Part shown: positions 41,701 to 44,389 of the stretch, piece after piece
Numbering within the stretch: position 1 is the stretch's first letter
How the letters are laid out: each line of letters begins with the position of its first letter
Origin: Mesorhizobium loti CJ3sym
Lineage (GTDB): Bacteria > Pseudomonadota > Alphaproteobacteria > Rhizobiales > Rhizobiaceae
DNA length: 45,003 nucleotides
NCBI RefSeq assembly: GCF_000472785.1
Contig: NZ_AXAL01000039.1
Coordinates: forward strand, 156 to 45,158
Direction of reading: 5' to 3'
Translations under genes and position numbers: made by a program
Notes under the pieces: generated by a model
Seen by the model: only the letters and a program-made list of their open reading frames with translations
What the model was told of the DNA's origin: nothing
Database searches by the model: none

Positions 41701-44364
41701 GATACGCAGGCGATCGGCATCGACCTTGAAGCCGCTTATGACGACCACATCGATGGCGGCGACGGCAACGACGTGATCTTTGGCCAACGTGGAAACGACA
41801 CGCTTCTCGGCGGTAGTGGCGACGACACGATCTTCGGCGACCGCGCGTCCAATGCAAGCGGCTTCCAGACGGACCTCCCCAAGATCGTCAATGCCTATCG
41901 CATCATCGGTGCGGCAGCAGGCCTCAATATCTCGCTTCCGATCGGCGGCGAGCTTGTCGTGCCTGCCGTCAATTTGCTGCCATCCGAACTGACCAATTCC
42001 CTGCCGCAGATCGAAATTCTGCCTGGAGCCAGCGGCTTCCTCGGCGAGTTCTCGGCAAAGAACGACATATCGCATGTCGACGGCAAACATATTGAAGTGT
42101 TTGCCTCGGTGCTGTCCGATGTGACGCGTGTGAAGGATTTTGCCTACGGCAACGACACAATCGACGGCGGCTCCGGCAAGGATACTATTTTCGGTGATGA
42201 TGGCCGGATAACCACCATCACCGAGACCGGGCTGACGGCTATCGACAATGAGGTTGCCGGCCTGTCGGTTTCCATGAACGATCTCCTGGTCGATCTGGCA
42301 TCGTTGGGATTTGCCAAGAACGCGCTGGATGCGATACCGAACGCGGCCATGGTCAACATCACGATCGGTGCCGATCAAATCATCGGCGGAAACGACGACG
42401 ATACGATCTTCGGCGACACTGGAACCATCATTGTCCCGGCAACCGCGCTTACGCTGGTCGGTCCCAATCTCACAGCCGGTGCGCTCAGCCTGCACAACTG
42501 GCTGATGGATTTCCAGACCGTCGTCGCCGACATGTCTTACACGGCGCATGCGGCCGGCGAGCAGGTGATCGCTGATTTCGGCGTTAAGACCAACACGACA
42601 AACGCCACTTTCGTTGCCGGCCAGTCGGCACTGCGGCCCGCAACCTATCGGCTGAACATCGGGAATGATGTCATCCATGGCGGCTTGGGCAACGACCTTA
42701 TTATTGGCGACAATGGTGTTGTCGTGCTGCCGGTCGTGAACGCCGCGAATTCCGCGACGCTTGCGGGCATCTCGACCGCCGAGCTATCAGCTGTCAACGC
42801 TGCGCTGATGGCCCAGGACAAGGCACGAACCACGGCACTCGCTGCCCATATAAGCCGAGACGACGCCATCAACGCGAATGCCAACAAGGTTGGCAACTGG
42901 CTGTTCGGCAATGGTCTGGGCTATGGTCTCAATGTCGGCAACGATCAGATATTCGGTGACGATGGCAATGACATTCTTATCGGCGACGTCGGTTTGATAG
43001 AACAACCGATGACAACGATAGCCATGACTTCATCGACGGCAAAGGGTGTCGCTGACGGCCTGCAGAATGCTTTCTTCAAAACGATAGACCGTCTCTATCT
43101 CGGTAATATCAGTGCCAAGAACGCCAGCGCCGAGGCTTGGGGCGTGCAGTCCGCGCTTGCCAAATCCAAGGCTGTCGACTGGTCGAAAAATGGATCGAAG
43201 AGCTCTTGGCTGCTCGATACCAAGGACAAGCGACAGGCGCAGCGGCCCGCGGCCGACTATATCGTTCTCAACAGCGATGTCATGGATGGCGGGATCGGCA
43301 ACGACTTGATGTTCGGCGATATGGCGGCCGTTCTGCCGATCGTCAGCAGTTCCACAGGCGCCGGCATGATCCAGAGCATGCGGGTTCTTCCCGTCGGCGA
43401 GACGGGTGCCACGCTTACCGCCACGCTTCGCTACGTCTACAATTTCGGTGCCTTTGGAGCACTGCATGGCGTGGTGACGACAGATGTGAACACGCCGTCC
43501 CTGTTCAAGATCGATGCTGACAGGCTGATAGGCAATGACGGCGACGATGTTCTCTACGGTCTGCTCGGGGATGATTATGTTTCCGGCGGCATCGGCAATG
43601 ATCAGCTGTCTGGCGGCAATGGCTTCGATACCGTCAATGGCGGCATCGGCACAAATATTTACGCCTTCGATCGCAAGCGCGATAAGGTCGAGGCAGGCGG
43701 CGGCAAGGATGTGGTGCGACAGACACTCGACGCAAGCTCCAGCAGCTTGGTGCTGGGTGGCTCATGGATCAGTCCGCTTATGACGCAACTTGGCGCCAAT
43801 GCCAGGACGGCGGCGGCATCGTTGGATCCGACCGGACTGAATCTAGTCAGGTCCGGCACGGCGCCCAAACTGGCCAAGGGCGTCAGCACGACACCCAAGG
43901 TTATCAACACGATCACGACCACGCCGGTCTATCGGCCGACCGCTGATCTGACGTTCGTCAAGGGCTTCGACGAAACGACCTTGCCCAGCGAAGATGATGT
44001 TTCGCCCATGATGATGCTGATGGCACTTGCGCCGGACGTGGACGTGACGGGACTGTTCATGACATTCGCGGCTCCGCAGCCGCAAAAGAATGCGCGGCTT
44101 GTCGCGCCGGCGGCAAAGAGCAGCAGTGCAAACCTGTCGGAGCTTATCGCAGGCATTCGAAACGGCGATATCACCATCAAGGGGACGACAGCCGTCGCGA
44201 CGCCACTGAACGAAATCATCCGCAGTGTTCGCAACGTCGTGTTCCGGGTTGCAGAAGAGGTGGGAGCAGACCCCTATCTTGACCTCGATGTCTTGTTCTT
44301 CGATGCCGACACAGGCGCGTTCGTGTTGCACGCCGATCACGATGACGACATCGCTTTTCACTAA
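14719..44364 (+). CDS. Giant LEPR-XLL exoprotein with beta-repeat, Calx-beta-like and RTX regions
   Basis: One intact frame of 9881 codons, about 1 MDa, predicted to be a surface or secreted adhesin/matrix protein. The N-terminus is basic and lacks a signal peptide; the LEPRLLL motif is at 54-60. A short RTX-like region follows (about 130-260, G-G-S-G-R-D-T-L). Residues about 900-4560 are a higher-order beta repeat (separate entry), about 4560-5300 further G/A-rich beta repeats with I-G-x-x-T-x-I, about 6000-7000 E-x-x-G-D repeats with a helical insertion, about 7160-7570 RTX-like G-G-x-G-D-D units, about 7595-7950 Calx-beta-like domains, about 8130-9650 the main RTX block, and then a 210-residue tail ending in acidic D-H-D-D-D-I-A-F-H. 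I noticed only one cysteine (residue 6139), as expected for a giant extracellular protein. No C-terminal autotransporter barrel is present. The ATG at 14719 follows GAGGGG by nine bases. RTX proteins normally use type I secretion, but no ABC exporter is in this window. Confidence 0.95.
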   Translation: MAFPFKSEGISGKPISHRRAKLSEILRAKLERLAKGSRVQREFADRVRLIFDPLEPRLLLNADLNVNLATDGPNVDHEILVRLLEEVQTINNVATTVQQVQIIDQTDGGKVLAFGDLSTINASANTSSISITGGSGRDTLKIDEDSFGGHTLAKSILFDGAGGDDKVVFDSSADAAWTLSGNNAGSINGAKVDVNFSNTENLKGADGNNDTFTIQAAGKLSGTMDGGFGGHDTIVYSGVTASSAALGANGSGKVTFTNPNGSTLAFENMEPFTVGGGIQVVDRSAAVNASSNKNVTITGSGANLQLSIGGGAAQTVANASSSVWLYLGDNTAVTTINSLPNSPSFSLMVDAGDEIDVNTSLTVSGTLGLSAGKINIGDVNHSTVISAQSIDIDAVDWARTSLDAAGIVSTLSATTATSASITLAGSLTAAGSINISSQVSNTVKAHGKALTSLRSIVATLTNTSSVTLAATASVTGSAVNMAANTSVDVDLMITEVPIPNLLGLTEVVVPDSVLALTSIPADTIAQIKAVTADNPLGVFSTASQAFNDALSRGEITMEDLETMAKNVVSGFTNSQVASDVTVTNNTTMSVDAAAKIIQTGGTINDGVTDVKISAVDDSRVTVGLQTETDVLIPGTEGIVIFSAIGSDTNVTRTTAVTVGPATADVATHPTTISAHGDVAVAASSEGEVRNAIISGSLGSVTNVASDSTKALVRGITGNAGGLAVTADSATTYRSTGLDSENRVTGETSAGIDESVVNAGAGGVSVLAGDYSTFIAIATPFQPRVNPDDTAPSTQVARVSVINMVTKTTAASISQSDVNSDGTVTVAAINQTNLLAYSSTSPVGQDDGAPVVAKTAVAGVLAVNVVNGSTTATIDLSDVQTTGTADVVVSATDNSFVDATIYVDIDGRGPVSLAMGSSKAVTGLEALNVIGFNVGSTAAALAKATLDVLLGTQFWTNEQPVKVNATISDSVVAAAGALMVTALSKGVVNATVSNASRNVSEGGILSSSAKSIAAILSSNQVSRLASATIDGGSTSKLVSAGGALDVNAWDDTTINSNTKIETAAIASSDGGLHALADLFDDGQKPDADRLLTDDKVVPLAYGTKVGLDYDVKTDGSTGSIDVKSGDIVYVSVLGGAGHLYKYTGPDKHIDFAHSSTTVDFATDPDFVLLTGERGQTFTYLGADNPTLDLTDPTQVDFTDKDLWKADLDYSILDFNLRATGGSAIGAAIVFNDVRGGATALINDAKVQAAAVSVTADSTGTIQAMADVLSEVEGGSPFDQDALVQKALGSVKGFLFKAGASSGQSAVVATNLIQGQTSAKITGATIGTSANKVGDVTVRAENHSLIESENKTVAEVGEGEKAAAFQIANNTIGWERGNFLFNTVETLLGDVVADVAGATGDTNTSLRHENPFNVEASITDSDIVSDGDVVVEAVSGALVSSEITNEASASVEALFDGATTGYGAVISGNKVSSTATALISGGTVVAKTVAVSATDEAGIEATTGLGVSSQLDNTNGVNIVNEIAGDMLNDYKYTTKSGTPSLNLGDTVRISDADDYAGTGEKGGIYQYMGPDNTPVNLATADFDDFGLWKKLNTDNLIPADLAKTGLMAAGMSEKSVVGNATGTGGIFARNQVTSNVTAKLINTAVTALGAVSVKADESATIESSDTSVIDSWDTKSGVSVTNTVQGGASASVENTSVTKASGAGADNNLTVEAITEATIEATALSQAYGSGGVFGFVLAFNAVGYKPQNLLFDAVDTLIGSPEVGKALGLETPVLTTAFIKNSDIEIAGDIDLSAENNAGITATTGDETSMDWTNTFTPSAKYGVSGTAAGAILASNKVSSGASAYIDNSDEPLATVTAGEIGINSSNAATISADISVVSTAAPGSTLGALEDVVGHAADALGAGDYNFTSKSGSRTVESGDKVRVALDYAPTVAHPGVHKGEVYKYIGSATFTGDLAQVDYSDTTKWQQLKTSDFEDIFFPAIGNVVTTNSKAIGLSIAYNDTRGDSKAYIKGATVTAEEGDLTVAAVGASTITAYTTNTVSAAGGSGIDGSGDVLGFNGQIDTNVVLGKTSASIENSTVTAGGDLVVSADNDARIDARLYASGASGATAVGVTLAYNSVGWEAQNILFNTLDTLIGAPYLADNAFDGNIGADATASILQSSVDVDGGIEVSAVNHAQINATVSNAAVTETAALYGASGASYGAIISGNKVSGAAKATIDNTGTTGKTIAAGDAVTVTANDSSGIYSNSKLTVETSVTNDGGAAIIQETLNDLYDADYDSKPDAGIGTKVRDLQFGDRVRIADDYGGNVVINLNQVLPPSKFAISTGDAIQFEGEGDESGPIYQYNGADDIIDLEALVAAGVDNLDPADWTKVGGNAGSIYIYMGTAASGLHTDLASTDYTDLGYWKEAPEATLLLQDLNLSAAPSKAVGGLIVMNDVRGGSDASIKNATVSNTSGDVQVLALESATISAKVDTSVSASGGSSIDWDGDGKTGATDTNPGTKHTPGAPADPATPATPADPKEETASDKVLAINGTIATNIVQSSATATIDNSDVTSSGDVDVAAQNVSSIVADTKSSAYSSGGDTVGVTLAFNSIGWKATNILFNGVDALLGDDLIADAFGGRNPAMTSATIIDSEIDADGAVSVTADNKASIDATVSNESTSSSTSISGTSGKAIGLVIASNKVASEATAKIDNSGSDTLEVNGDSVEVSSTDDASITSSGNLLALAEIKNDYGISVAANLLKTLTGSYQFTTKSGAQTVNNGDLVYIDTTKGGATAGETWEYTGSDNSTVNFDTEDFSSGWKKYIVNDVIDTINSLLPSLAGGDAIGVGGMAIRNDIDSGAAATINAATIIAAGSVLVSALQTSAILADVTARVEVTGSAKGKSIAVNGVIATNNVVSHAKADVTDSDISGASLGVNAESSASIDASIDADTIAKATAVGITLAFNTVGIAGQNFLFNTVDALLGTDLVGTIYGHDPNAAIEAKIDNSKVDMTGAVTVSAIASQTIDSEISNYTKTLRGGAPTAVTVGGVFALNRVQMIVAASIEDSANIDADGALTVSASNTAEITSHVIAPVIAINYTYGQDPDGKSVSIGLVVSRNAVDATVSATIDNVDDLNGGSVSVTASQAGKIDATAAAASVSVAAGTGSGLAVGVAGTIAFNTILGAVDALIQDSDVQATGDVTVSATNSADIDATIAAAAVSVAGGFNKSGTAVAVGIVLAFNYIGYAGSVEAPGVATPLKTEARIRHSTVGGSKVGVSATSDQTIDALTVAASVAVGISASGNGTSFSAGGVFAQNSIAADTTASIDGGTVAGNKSTITGGAGGVDIEALNTSEINALAAAATVAASFSSKNATAVSIGLAVALNDIKGSVAAAADHADLSADGAITVKADNHALIDAKGAAASITVAFSGKTSIAISGAGAALSNLIGVDTLASITNSSILDSGSVDVEALSESSITATVLAASAAVGGGNTGIGASIGAAVAINRIGDWTVEEALDSASGRSLPTGNATLAADGTTGVRAFISSTGVKSDGQVTVDAHSTGSIDATVAAGSVAIAGGSTGIGVSVAGVYTLNFVAVATQAYVLDAASVSAGSVDISAKDETTIDVLAGAASLAAGMAGTTGVAVSIGFAMAQNKIENNVAAYLKNADSVEATAGSISVSAENAAKVHSTVATASISVAIGGTTGISFSGGGAVALNNIATDTNAFIEASTITEADSVSVTAKGSSTIKAETLAISLSIGVGGTVGGAASFGAAVAINEIGHGEADRDQVQAYVRGTSIEATGALAVDATSTETIDALVAAGSAAIGAGTTGVGISGAGAGARNTVAVRTAAFLDDPNDQTGSIITVGSAAIGASDTSHIKALVGAASLAAGFGATGVAITIGISIALNDIHNDTYAGVLDGQVLTSTSGAISVKATQGATIDAISVAASIGVAAGTAGIAFSGAGAAAKNTINDNTIATVVDSTLDSAGAVTVEAISTSAITAKIAALSLAVGVGAGPGIGAAIGVSVAINQIGNWTVPVNPVDADGKPDPTRAPTFNAANSGGVSATIIDSGVTADGTLTVHAKADQTINALVIAGAAALGAGTVGVGVAGAGVYTENMIGVLTEASITGASAADKATIRAANVGVSAEDTSHITANAGAAAISAAIGSVGVSVSFGVAVAKNTIANDVDAHLDFADVAVTDIPVHNPTYDTITHLETNVPTHAAAPGTISVSATEDASIDAISAAAAVAISGGAVGVSVAGGGAVATNVILGGTRAYALDSMLDAGGDIDFSASNSSQIHADIVAAAVGVAIGGVSVGASLGFGVALNSIGYSVGGTRSAVEVSAYLQDTNVDTYGTLGVSANSDQSIEANVAAASVALAFGMYSFSAAGAAATTVNRVGVNVHGFIDGGSIKAGDVAIEAIDSSSIDAFAGAAAVAISVGFGGGSSAVALGVAYAENLISNDIAGYATGTNMTVTGQIPVQSNGYIYTVPGAGPTFLPRVMPAYQANTGTLSITARESATLSSAAIMASLAASTDIGVTVAGGGAVTKNTASSSTSVSIAGSTIKANGAITMSARDVTSVVTEVDAISLAIGIFSLAAGGASAESNVNSSVSANISGSSITAGAVDVEAVMTPKARSQAAGVNAGTAAVGVSVAKAYVDTHVSAQTSGTTFNVDSLRIAASQNLPTVGDTANAKAQGLAGGLIGVDATVTEAINTSTVVALLGAGTLITAARGVSVAAQNDSRQRADSNSAAYGLVAAGATKAKAQSLQHSDANGQIANTTAQVADNVLISAGAMSISALGSDDNQASSSPGAGGLVGIAAAVADTTSNAVTQAVLGNNTLITLSKAATQLAGESAAAFANYNVTAGRFSMTSDHLARANTVIVTSAYGLLSGSGAEADNNINSTSNVIIGDGAKVTAYAINATSLNRFDKPNIGDNVNGSTGGLVNGAGVSSDTHLTLNTKTLVKNNAQLKVIGTSIDAGEFTLAARNDIAYYENISYKGGGLGSGIGAESTFDADNVFATVQIGTNTAVDSNVELNTVGEMDLKADTNANAELHVSVDNYGGVTVSVADATINLSPTNSILVGNGSHIKALSDVNMLSGMDANSNHDVYRVAVYSDTFAGSVIPIDHVVSDALLYQENLITIYAGALVETGGNVRLFADKSAFADMTSQGKAVNWASSLSGAIDKALGGNAYAQFDGTAHTDSHAIVTVDGTVRTGLNRNIDITITAIGGTQTAPTITYSGAGSDSVTLGIDQAPLQSSYFDLIADAEDKKLEYASNQDLVDFYNREIDRMVSELQFLGLVEKREVLNPDGTQKVVNGVPQFALLPVHKDVLTIHVAPILAEAGYIDIRADVLQGAGKLDAPGNVSVKITNNTTAFLDIQGIYIPENNGGVYLNGFQNEISQIDSSATDPATVRALLNGAIAQQNQANADADNSDGQRGGEPVLVPGAVNLDITRTFGTAPVNTVLIKNTLIVNSDTNPWPGITISGDIDAISSDVTIDNSVGSGDITITGNIHSASLHVVTFGMVIIDLPPGSVLNTGGDPYIAWKQITNPDGMGAATNADRDAELAKQPTSGIYASLISINAEYVNLNGLIQSGSSDYVLNIGANTIAEIDQIKADIASGKIQGGKIMLKTAQYNEFKAYWDSDLGKIVIQEFRTPAGSITITGKLMNTGNGQIKALGAYVNVTVNNASNYDVLIKRIDVTERGLGTIILNDKSKRSDGGYTQTWYQTQIDGTVDVRVVDFTPVVNPLGANGQPEATKQMVETGAVSLNTVAGQHNGTWDYATQYNPQAGWRYGWSVATKTLESVTTTYGTSAWLGIDFLAADPANVVDTTYTLLEKPTLVPGSDYFYQSNVSSPYTHSSATVTLSQTDPVPGDKWTTSTWYGKKTYYQKFTTERRTQTTATNSIKADLPVQISFIGYEEATVKINSTGSGKVIVDNGIYNDTGLTQIVSNTTIEASNDDSVVQGVRVTLDGNLGVGTAQRPLQIDLVDLYPAGYKGVPGQSTAYAYLTGHSANGDIYIKERTGDMSINSVVADKGNVTLTSQAGIVVADSGPGSYLQGLVKGAKITLIADTYVDGQGALPAGAQGGVGNSALRPLLIDSGDTNDDKVNIRAQGDVYVSETTGDMHLERLITEGNVWVQVQNGSLLDCDDVSVKDKRTYDELKAGVWTDLQLTGTTGVQDKINSTLLGYELLKRGDYDTYWRLKGSYDSTSGTVKLSDAERQYYEDTLSPADAAAAIATLEASRTAQFNSLDAIYASYGSTYRADIETAYKQYWAYRHTQADSTSYNPGAAAGLTAGQLADYSDLQKMFGRLGETQQDTTLFMSADIKADYDQYWNYRSGQADPTKFDPEYVVAITGAELASLTSDLTTKAQLSGLSGSALDAYVADGIQTERDSRTVEYRKLNEQFATLNETQKDAGRTFGYKLLFAVGDKATELTSTIKVWSEDELLNAFGAGLTKSVTDTEVVIESSNIVGKNIEIHTSQNIGSVLGEFNLDLGDGNQHIILNDDQRVALAAAERQDIVYVGGYESSPGVVSSAYIGSTIVDFAALPNGTQGTITRASNWPTGTFKAGDLLYIAGNNTQNITEDDAYFTIASVVGNVITVNLAPEQSMVTELGRTVTMAAVVDDPTSTTERITRIIVNRREDVDLTVGNLLTAKAGGAIYLGSETTIKLANIVAGEGHADGDDIRIKTSGSLINAATSGVNLDGANILLEASKGHIGEDGKPVTVTMRGEGGLIARAQDDVRITAPISDLRVESVYSKSGDAFLTATVQSILDALPGSTATKVQAQHISLSAGGSIGTSNNALEIDVTGALSSDPTINATNRGTIIAVAGGSIFLTETHGDMNVRGIRSINEDVTLVANEGSIIDAELPDPNYNLTIPDSNIDPSHPTRAVVLPKADVIGRNINLTAHLGIGTVANELDIDSSSSGPGTVSAHTDLESIYLIETSGDLVLNEVGAGTANAAAFADAVAFITAVNGNILNGRADGLANVISKKTYLFASKNIGTSSKRVTTSVANLESWSYGDDTWIQNLGALEVGGVRAETSGVNAGGGAYIMASSPILITESSVAEKTTLEFWAEDDLEGTHIGDDDLPDNITVAAGVTLEASVGDVRLLAGDDVYTDATSVIISPTKILIAGDYQAPNVPDPDPGVGSNIELHGTLQAPQIEIAGGRDKDNILIDVAALRGNTLVHGGADDDLITVNKLPSMTTYQGVDVAPGANGLPAFGRDATGRVIRDELTIDGEGGTDSVVVNVEGDADYVMNVHDTGAGDDGVDTLTIEGTSLADTFLFRKNFIAHMVPDGAGGYLSAVERINYDATSNGRVIVEGNEGDDRFYFDDNSAILTVDGGEGNDFFQVGQIFGSSRDQKVDAEGNLDPNGSYAIISQEDRFETTETTLGYLSEGITLPAVLYGGTGEDMFVVYSNHADLRLEGEDGNDEFVIRAFALPEGVNVKVNGGNGDDLIQYNVNAPVDIDGGAGFDRVVVLGTELADTFVITKDGVYGAGLTVKVTNAEAMDVDGLEGNDTFYVLSTADNIVTTLIGGLGSDTFNVAGDVTKTVVSDDANGDSGTITHTVTSADPRYNGLFTRGIDLTTKGSTAVAVDTGDGITVKEDDPTSVDSYMLTLPMAPVAGTIAYVTISAAQASAQQRAKQGQTILVSLTGNADDWHEAVTAAFDSGNWAAGQLIYVEAISDTAEEGKTVVAISHSVINVDSNGVAQALDSFAIPNVLVTVIDDDKPDAIITESGGSTSVFEGGAADDYTVVLSKPPAAGETVTVSLSSSSDQVNLSRTAIKFGLVADAANDIFAWNDAQTVFVSSPTDSTPENRIVATISNTVTSDKADGVYADVDTQKVSVEVVDSDTAAVQIIETNGSTAVSQAGETDSYQIVLTTQPTAPVTVHIAIDGQAKVDLGASPGVQQDASGYFVTFDDTNWDQPVTVNLIFDSTGETPPDGIRVFSQQPHDLTRIGGPLFVEGGVGPEDRSLTPSVALPDEFNPEVIRQIEVDNGTDVDQLVVFSDTAQAPLTGVLTDTHISGLGMPANPLSVDYNDGNPPVDVARGITYTNLQIVEVLLGVANDNFTIDSTKDQTLTVVHGGGGSDTLTVHDSTGPVVLFGDTSANGLRYSSTPGAPNGTAYSFLNTGNDIIDASGAHGVVVIDGGAGTDTLTGGHGTNFIAGGADSDHIIGGKDGKNWIIGDSSFDVDYLNRTVIIDDDGINAQGVTETPGADIITGGDLGDVIIGDHGIITQVATIDGSDLVLVPGTLDMMVDRAVIKVETSNPSVGGNDDIDAGDGPNIVFGGFGADIIKSTGGQDVIVGDNGSAEFANGLPTIVKTTYPEFGGADQITSAGGRNILVGGSAGDTIKVLGGSPMDIGDVVLGDNGVILFDASGNVTSIESTDPIYYGDDDISTGAGDNIVIAGSGNDKVTSQGGDDVILGDNGKATFENNILIRIESTFADFAPLLNGVPVVIGYKDTIKAGSGRNVVFGGNGDDDITAGDGDSVILGDNGLAIFDAQGRRVSIETTNVAYGGNDTITIDSGNHVLMGGSFADTIIAGGGNDVILGDNGLALFVDGKMTSVRSAWTENDGIDDIQAGNGSHVVFGGGAGDKIKIGTGNSVVFGDSGYAEFDNTLPTLAYSIDTAKGGADTITTGDGDNIVAGGAFGDTITTGNGADVIFGDNARFEFTIATVLGQRVANLQRGFTISPLDGGNDLINAGGGNDIVVGGTGADEIHGGANDDRLFGDNALFDLTLPENQRIISIYTTVQDGGGNDAIYGDAGNDIIVGQQGNDRLFGGDGDDDITGGHNVVGGADGDDYVEGGAGEDVILGDNGLIARKVVGGTSWKNTVWQLDPAVPGKAASLLRDVVRFDLIDGVGGKDEIHGGDGDDRIFGQRGDDRLYGDNGIDEIVGGLGSDTIEGGAGVDYLLGDEGQVLRAYNPDGTALLNSDGSWHRDVVLEEVATAVSVVSISSSKTVSRTNLASNLLNPDMLLVGGVVDANGVKVTLAGGTWDTQAIGIDLEAAYDDHIDGGDGNDVIFGQRGNDTLLGGSGDDTIFGDRASNASGFQTDLPKIVNAYRIIGAAAGLNISLPIGGELVVPAVNLLPSELTNSLPQIEILPGASGFLGEFSAKNDISHVDGKHIEVFASVLSDVTRVKDFAYGNDTIDGGSGKDTIFGDDGRITTITETGLTAIDNEVAGLSVSMNDLLVDLASLGFAKNALDAIPNAAMVNITIGADQIIGGNDDDTIFGDTGTIIVPATALTLVGPNLTAGALSLHNWLMDFQTVVADMSYTAHAAGEQVIADFGVKTNTTNATFVAGQSALRPATYRLNIGNDVIHGGLGNDLIIGDNGVVVLPVVNAANSATLAGISTAELSAVNAALMAQDKARTTALAAHISRDDAINANANKVGNWLFGNGLGYGLNVGNDQIFGDDGNDILIGDVGLIEQPMTTIAMTSSTAKGVADGLQNAFFKTIDRLYLGNISAKNASAEAWGVQSALAKSKAVDWSKNGSKSSWLLDTKDKRQAQRPAADYIVLNSDVMDGGIGNDLMFGDMAAVLPIVSSSTGAGMIQSMRVLPVGETGATLTATLRYVYNFGAFGALHGVVTTDVNTPSLFKIDADRLIGNDGDDVLYGLLGDDYVSGGIGNDQLSGGNGFDTVNGGIGTNIYAFDRKRDKVEAGGGKDVVRQTLDASSSSLVLGGSWISPLMTQLGANARTAAASLDPTGLNLVRSGTAPKLAKGVSTTPKVINTITTTPVYRPTADLTFVKGFDETTLPSEDDVSPMMMLMALAPDVDVTGLFMTFAAPQPQKNARLVAPAAKSSSANLSELIAGIRNGDITIKGTTAVATPLNEIIRSVRNVVFRVAEEVGADPYLDLDVLFFDADTGAFVLHADHDDDIAFH
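14878..14898 (+). other. LEPR-XLL motif of the giant protein
   Basis: Residues 54-60 read L-E-P-R-L-L-L, preceded by I-F-D-P and followed by N-A-D-L. This short motif near the N-terminus is a recognised hallmark of giant repetitive exoproteins in several bacterial groups and is called LEPR-XLL. Here it separates a basic, helical 50-residue leader from the beta-rich body. A role as recognition or cleavage site for export is plausible but not established. Confidence 0.85.
17497..28420 (+). repeat. Eleven copies of a four-unit (A-B-C-D) higher-order beta repeat inside the giant gene
   Basis: A recurring anchor N-x-I/V-G (unit A) begins at 17497, 18820, 19936, 21070, 22495, 23560, 24388, 25180, 25999, 26761 and 27658. 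After each come three further units of about 60-70 residues in fixed order: B (often A-G-V-x-x-x-N or G-G-V-F-A-x-N, then D-x-S-x-I-x-A), C (V-S-I-G-x-A-x-A-x-N-x-I, then I-S-V-x-A) and D (S-G-G-A-V-A-x-N-x-I-like, then V-x-V-x-A). The first six A units carry an extension L-F-N-x-V-D-x-L-L-G (degenerate in copy one). The first five B units carry a 60-130-residue inserted module. Periods are therefore 1.07-1.43 kb early and 0.76-0.90 kb later. Confidence 0.8.
32600..35800 (+). repeat. Second beta-repeat class with E-x-x-G-D motifs in the giant gene
   Basis: Units of the form I/V-G-T-x-x-x-x-L-x-I-D, then Y/F-x-x-E-x-x-G-D-M/L-x-L/V, then a V-x-L-x-A-x-x-G-S-I stretch recur at about 32610, 32950, 35080 and 35430, with a degenerate one near 35700. 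The motif core reads E-R-T-G-D-M, E-T-T-G-D-M, E-T-H-G-D-M and E-T-S-G-D-L. The pattern resembles filamentous-haemagglutinin-like beta-helix rungs. Copies two and three are separated by the helical insertion and by a segment of other sequence. Confidence 0.65.
33150..33960 (+). other. Alpha-helical insertion with Y-x-x-Y-W repeats in the giant protein
   Basis: Residues about 6145-6414 differ from the rest of the giant: rich in K, E, R, Q and Y, with helical periodicity. An internal repeat is visible as Y-D-T-Y-W-R-L, Y-K-Q-Y-W-A-Y-R-H-T-Q-A-D and Y-D-Q-Y-W-N-Y-R-S-G-Q-A-D, each followed about 25-40 residues later by a D/E-rich L-x-x-L segment. It interrupts the E-x-x-G-D beta repeats. I do not recognise the domain. 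Confidence 0.6.
37500..38525 (+). other. Three Calx-beta-like domains in the giant protein
   Basis: Three consecutive segments begin with V-K-E-D-D-P, I-T-E-S-G-G-S-T and I-E-T-N-G-S-T and contain Y-x-x-x-L-x-x-x-P with P-V-T-V or E-T-V-T-V-S-L strands; the first two end in V-x-V-x-D-D/S-D. This is the layout of Calx-beta calcium-binding domains common in large bacterial surface proteins. They precede the main RTX block and probably bind calcium outside the cell. Confidence 0.6.
39100..43715 (+). repeat. Main RTX calcium-binding block with about 17 G-D-N-G units
   Basis: Many nonapeptide-like G-G-x-G-x-D-x-I/L units occur, organised in larger units of about 170-200 bp between 39390 and 40900 that end in V-I-L-G-D-N-G or variants (I-G-D-H-G, F-G-D-S-G, F-G-D-N-A). 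I count about 17 such G-D-x-G/A ends between 39390 and 43320. Units further downstream are interrupted by non-RTX stretches (for example 41880-42120 and 42430-42640). RTX repeats bind calcium and fold outside the cell, which normally drives type I secretion. Confidence 0.9.
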
Positions 44365-44389
44365 GGCGAGTGCAATAGACGGGAGAGCG

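Noticed and set aside
38638..42678. Antisense open frame of 1346 codons opposite the RTX block
   Set aside because: It mirrors G-G-x-G-D codon use on the other strand; its translation is a low-complexity V/D/A mix without a family pattern.
14719..44364. Classical autotransporter or two-partner secretion protein
   Set aside because: There is no C-terminal beta-barrel, no TpsA-type N-terminal domain, no signal peptide and no TpsB gene; the C-terminal region is RTX-like.
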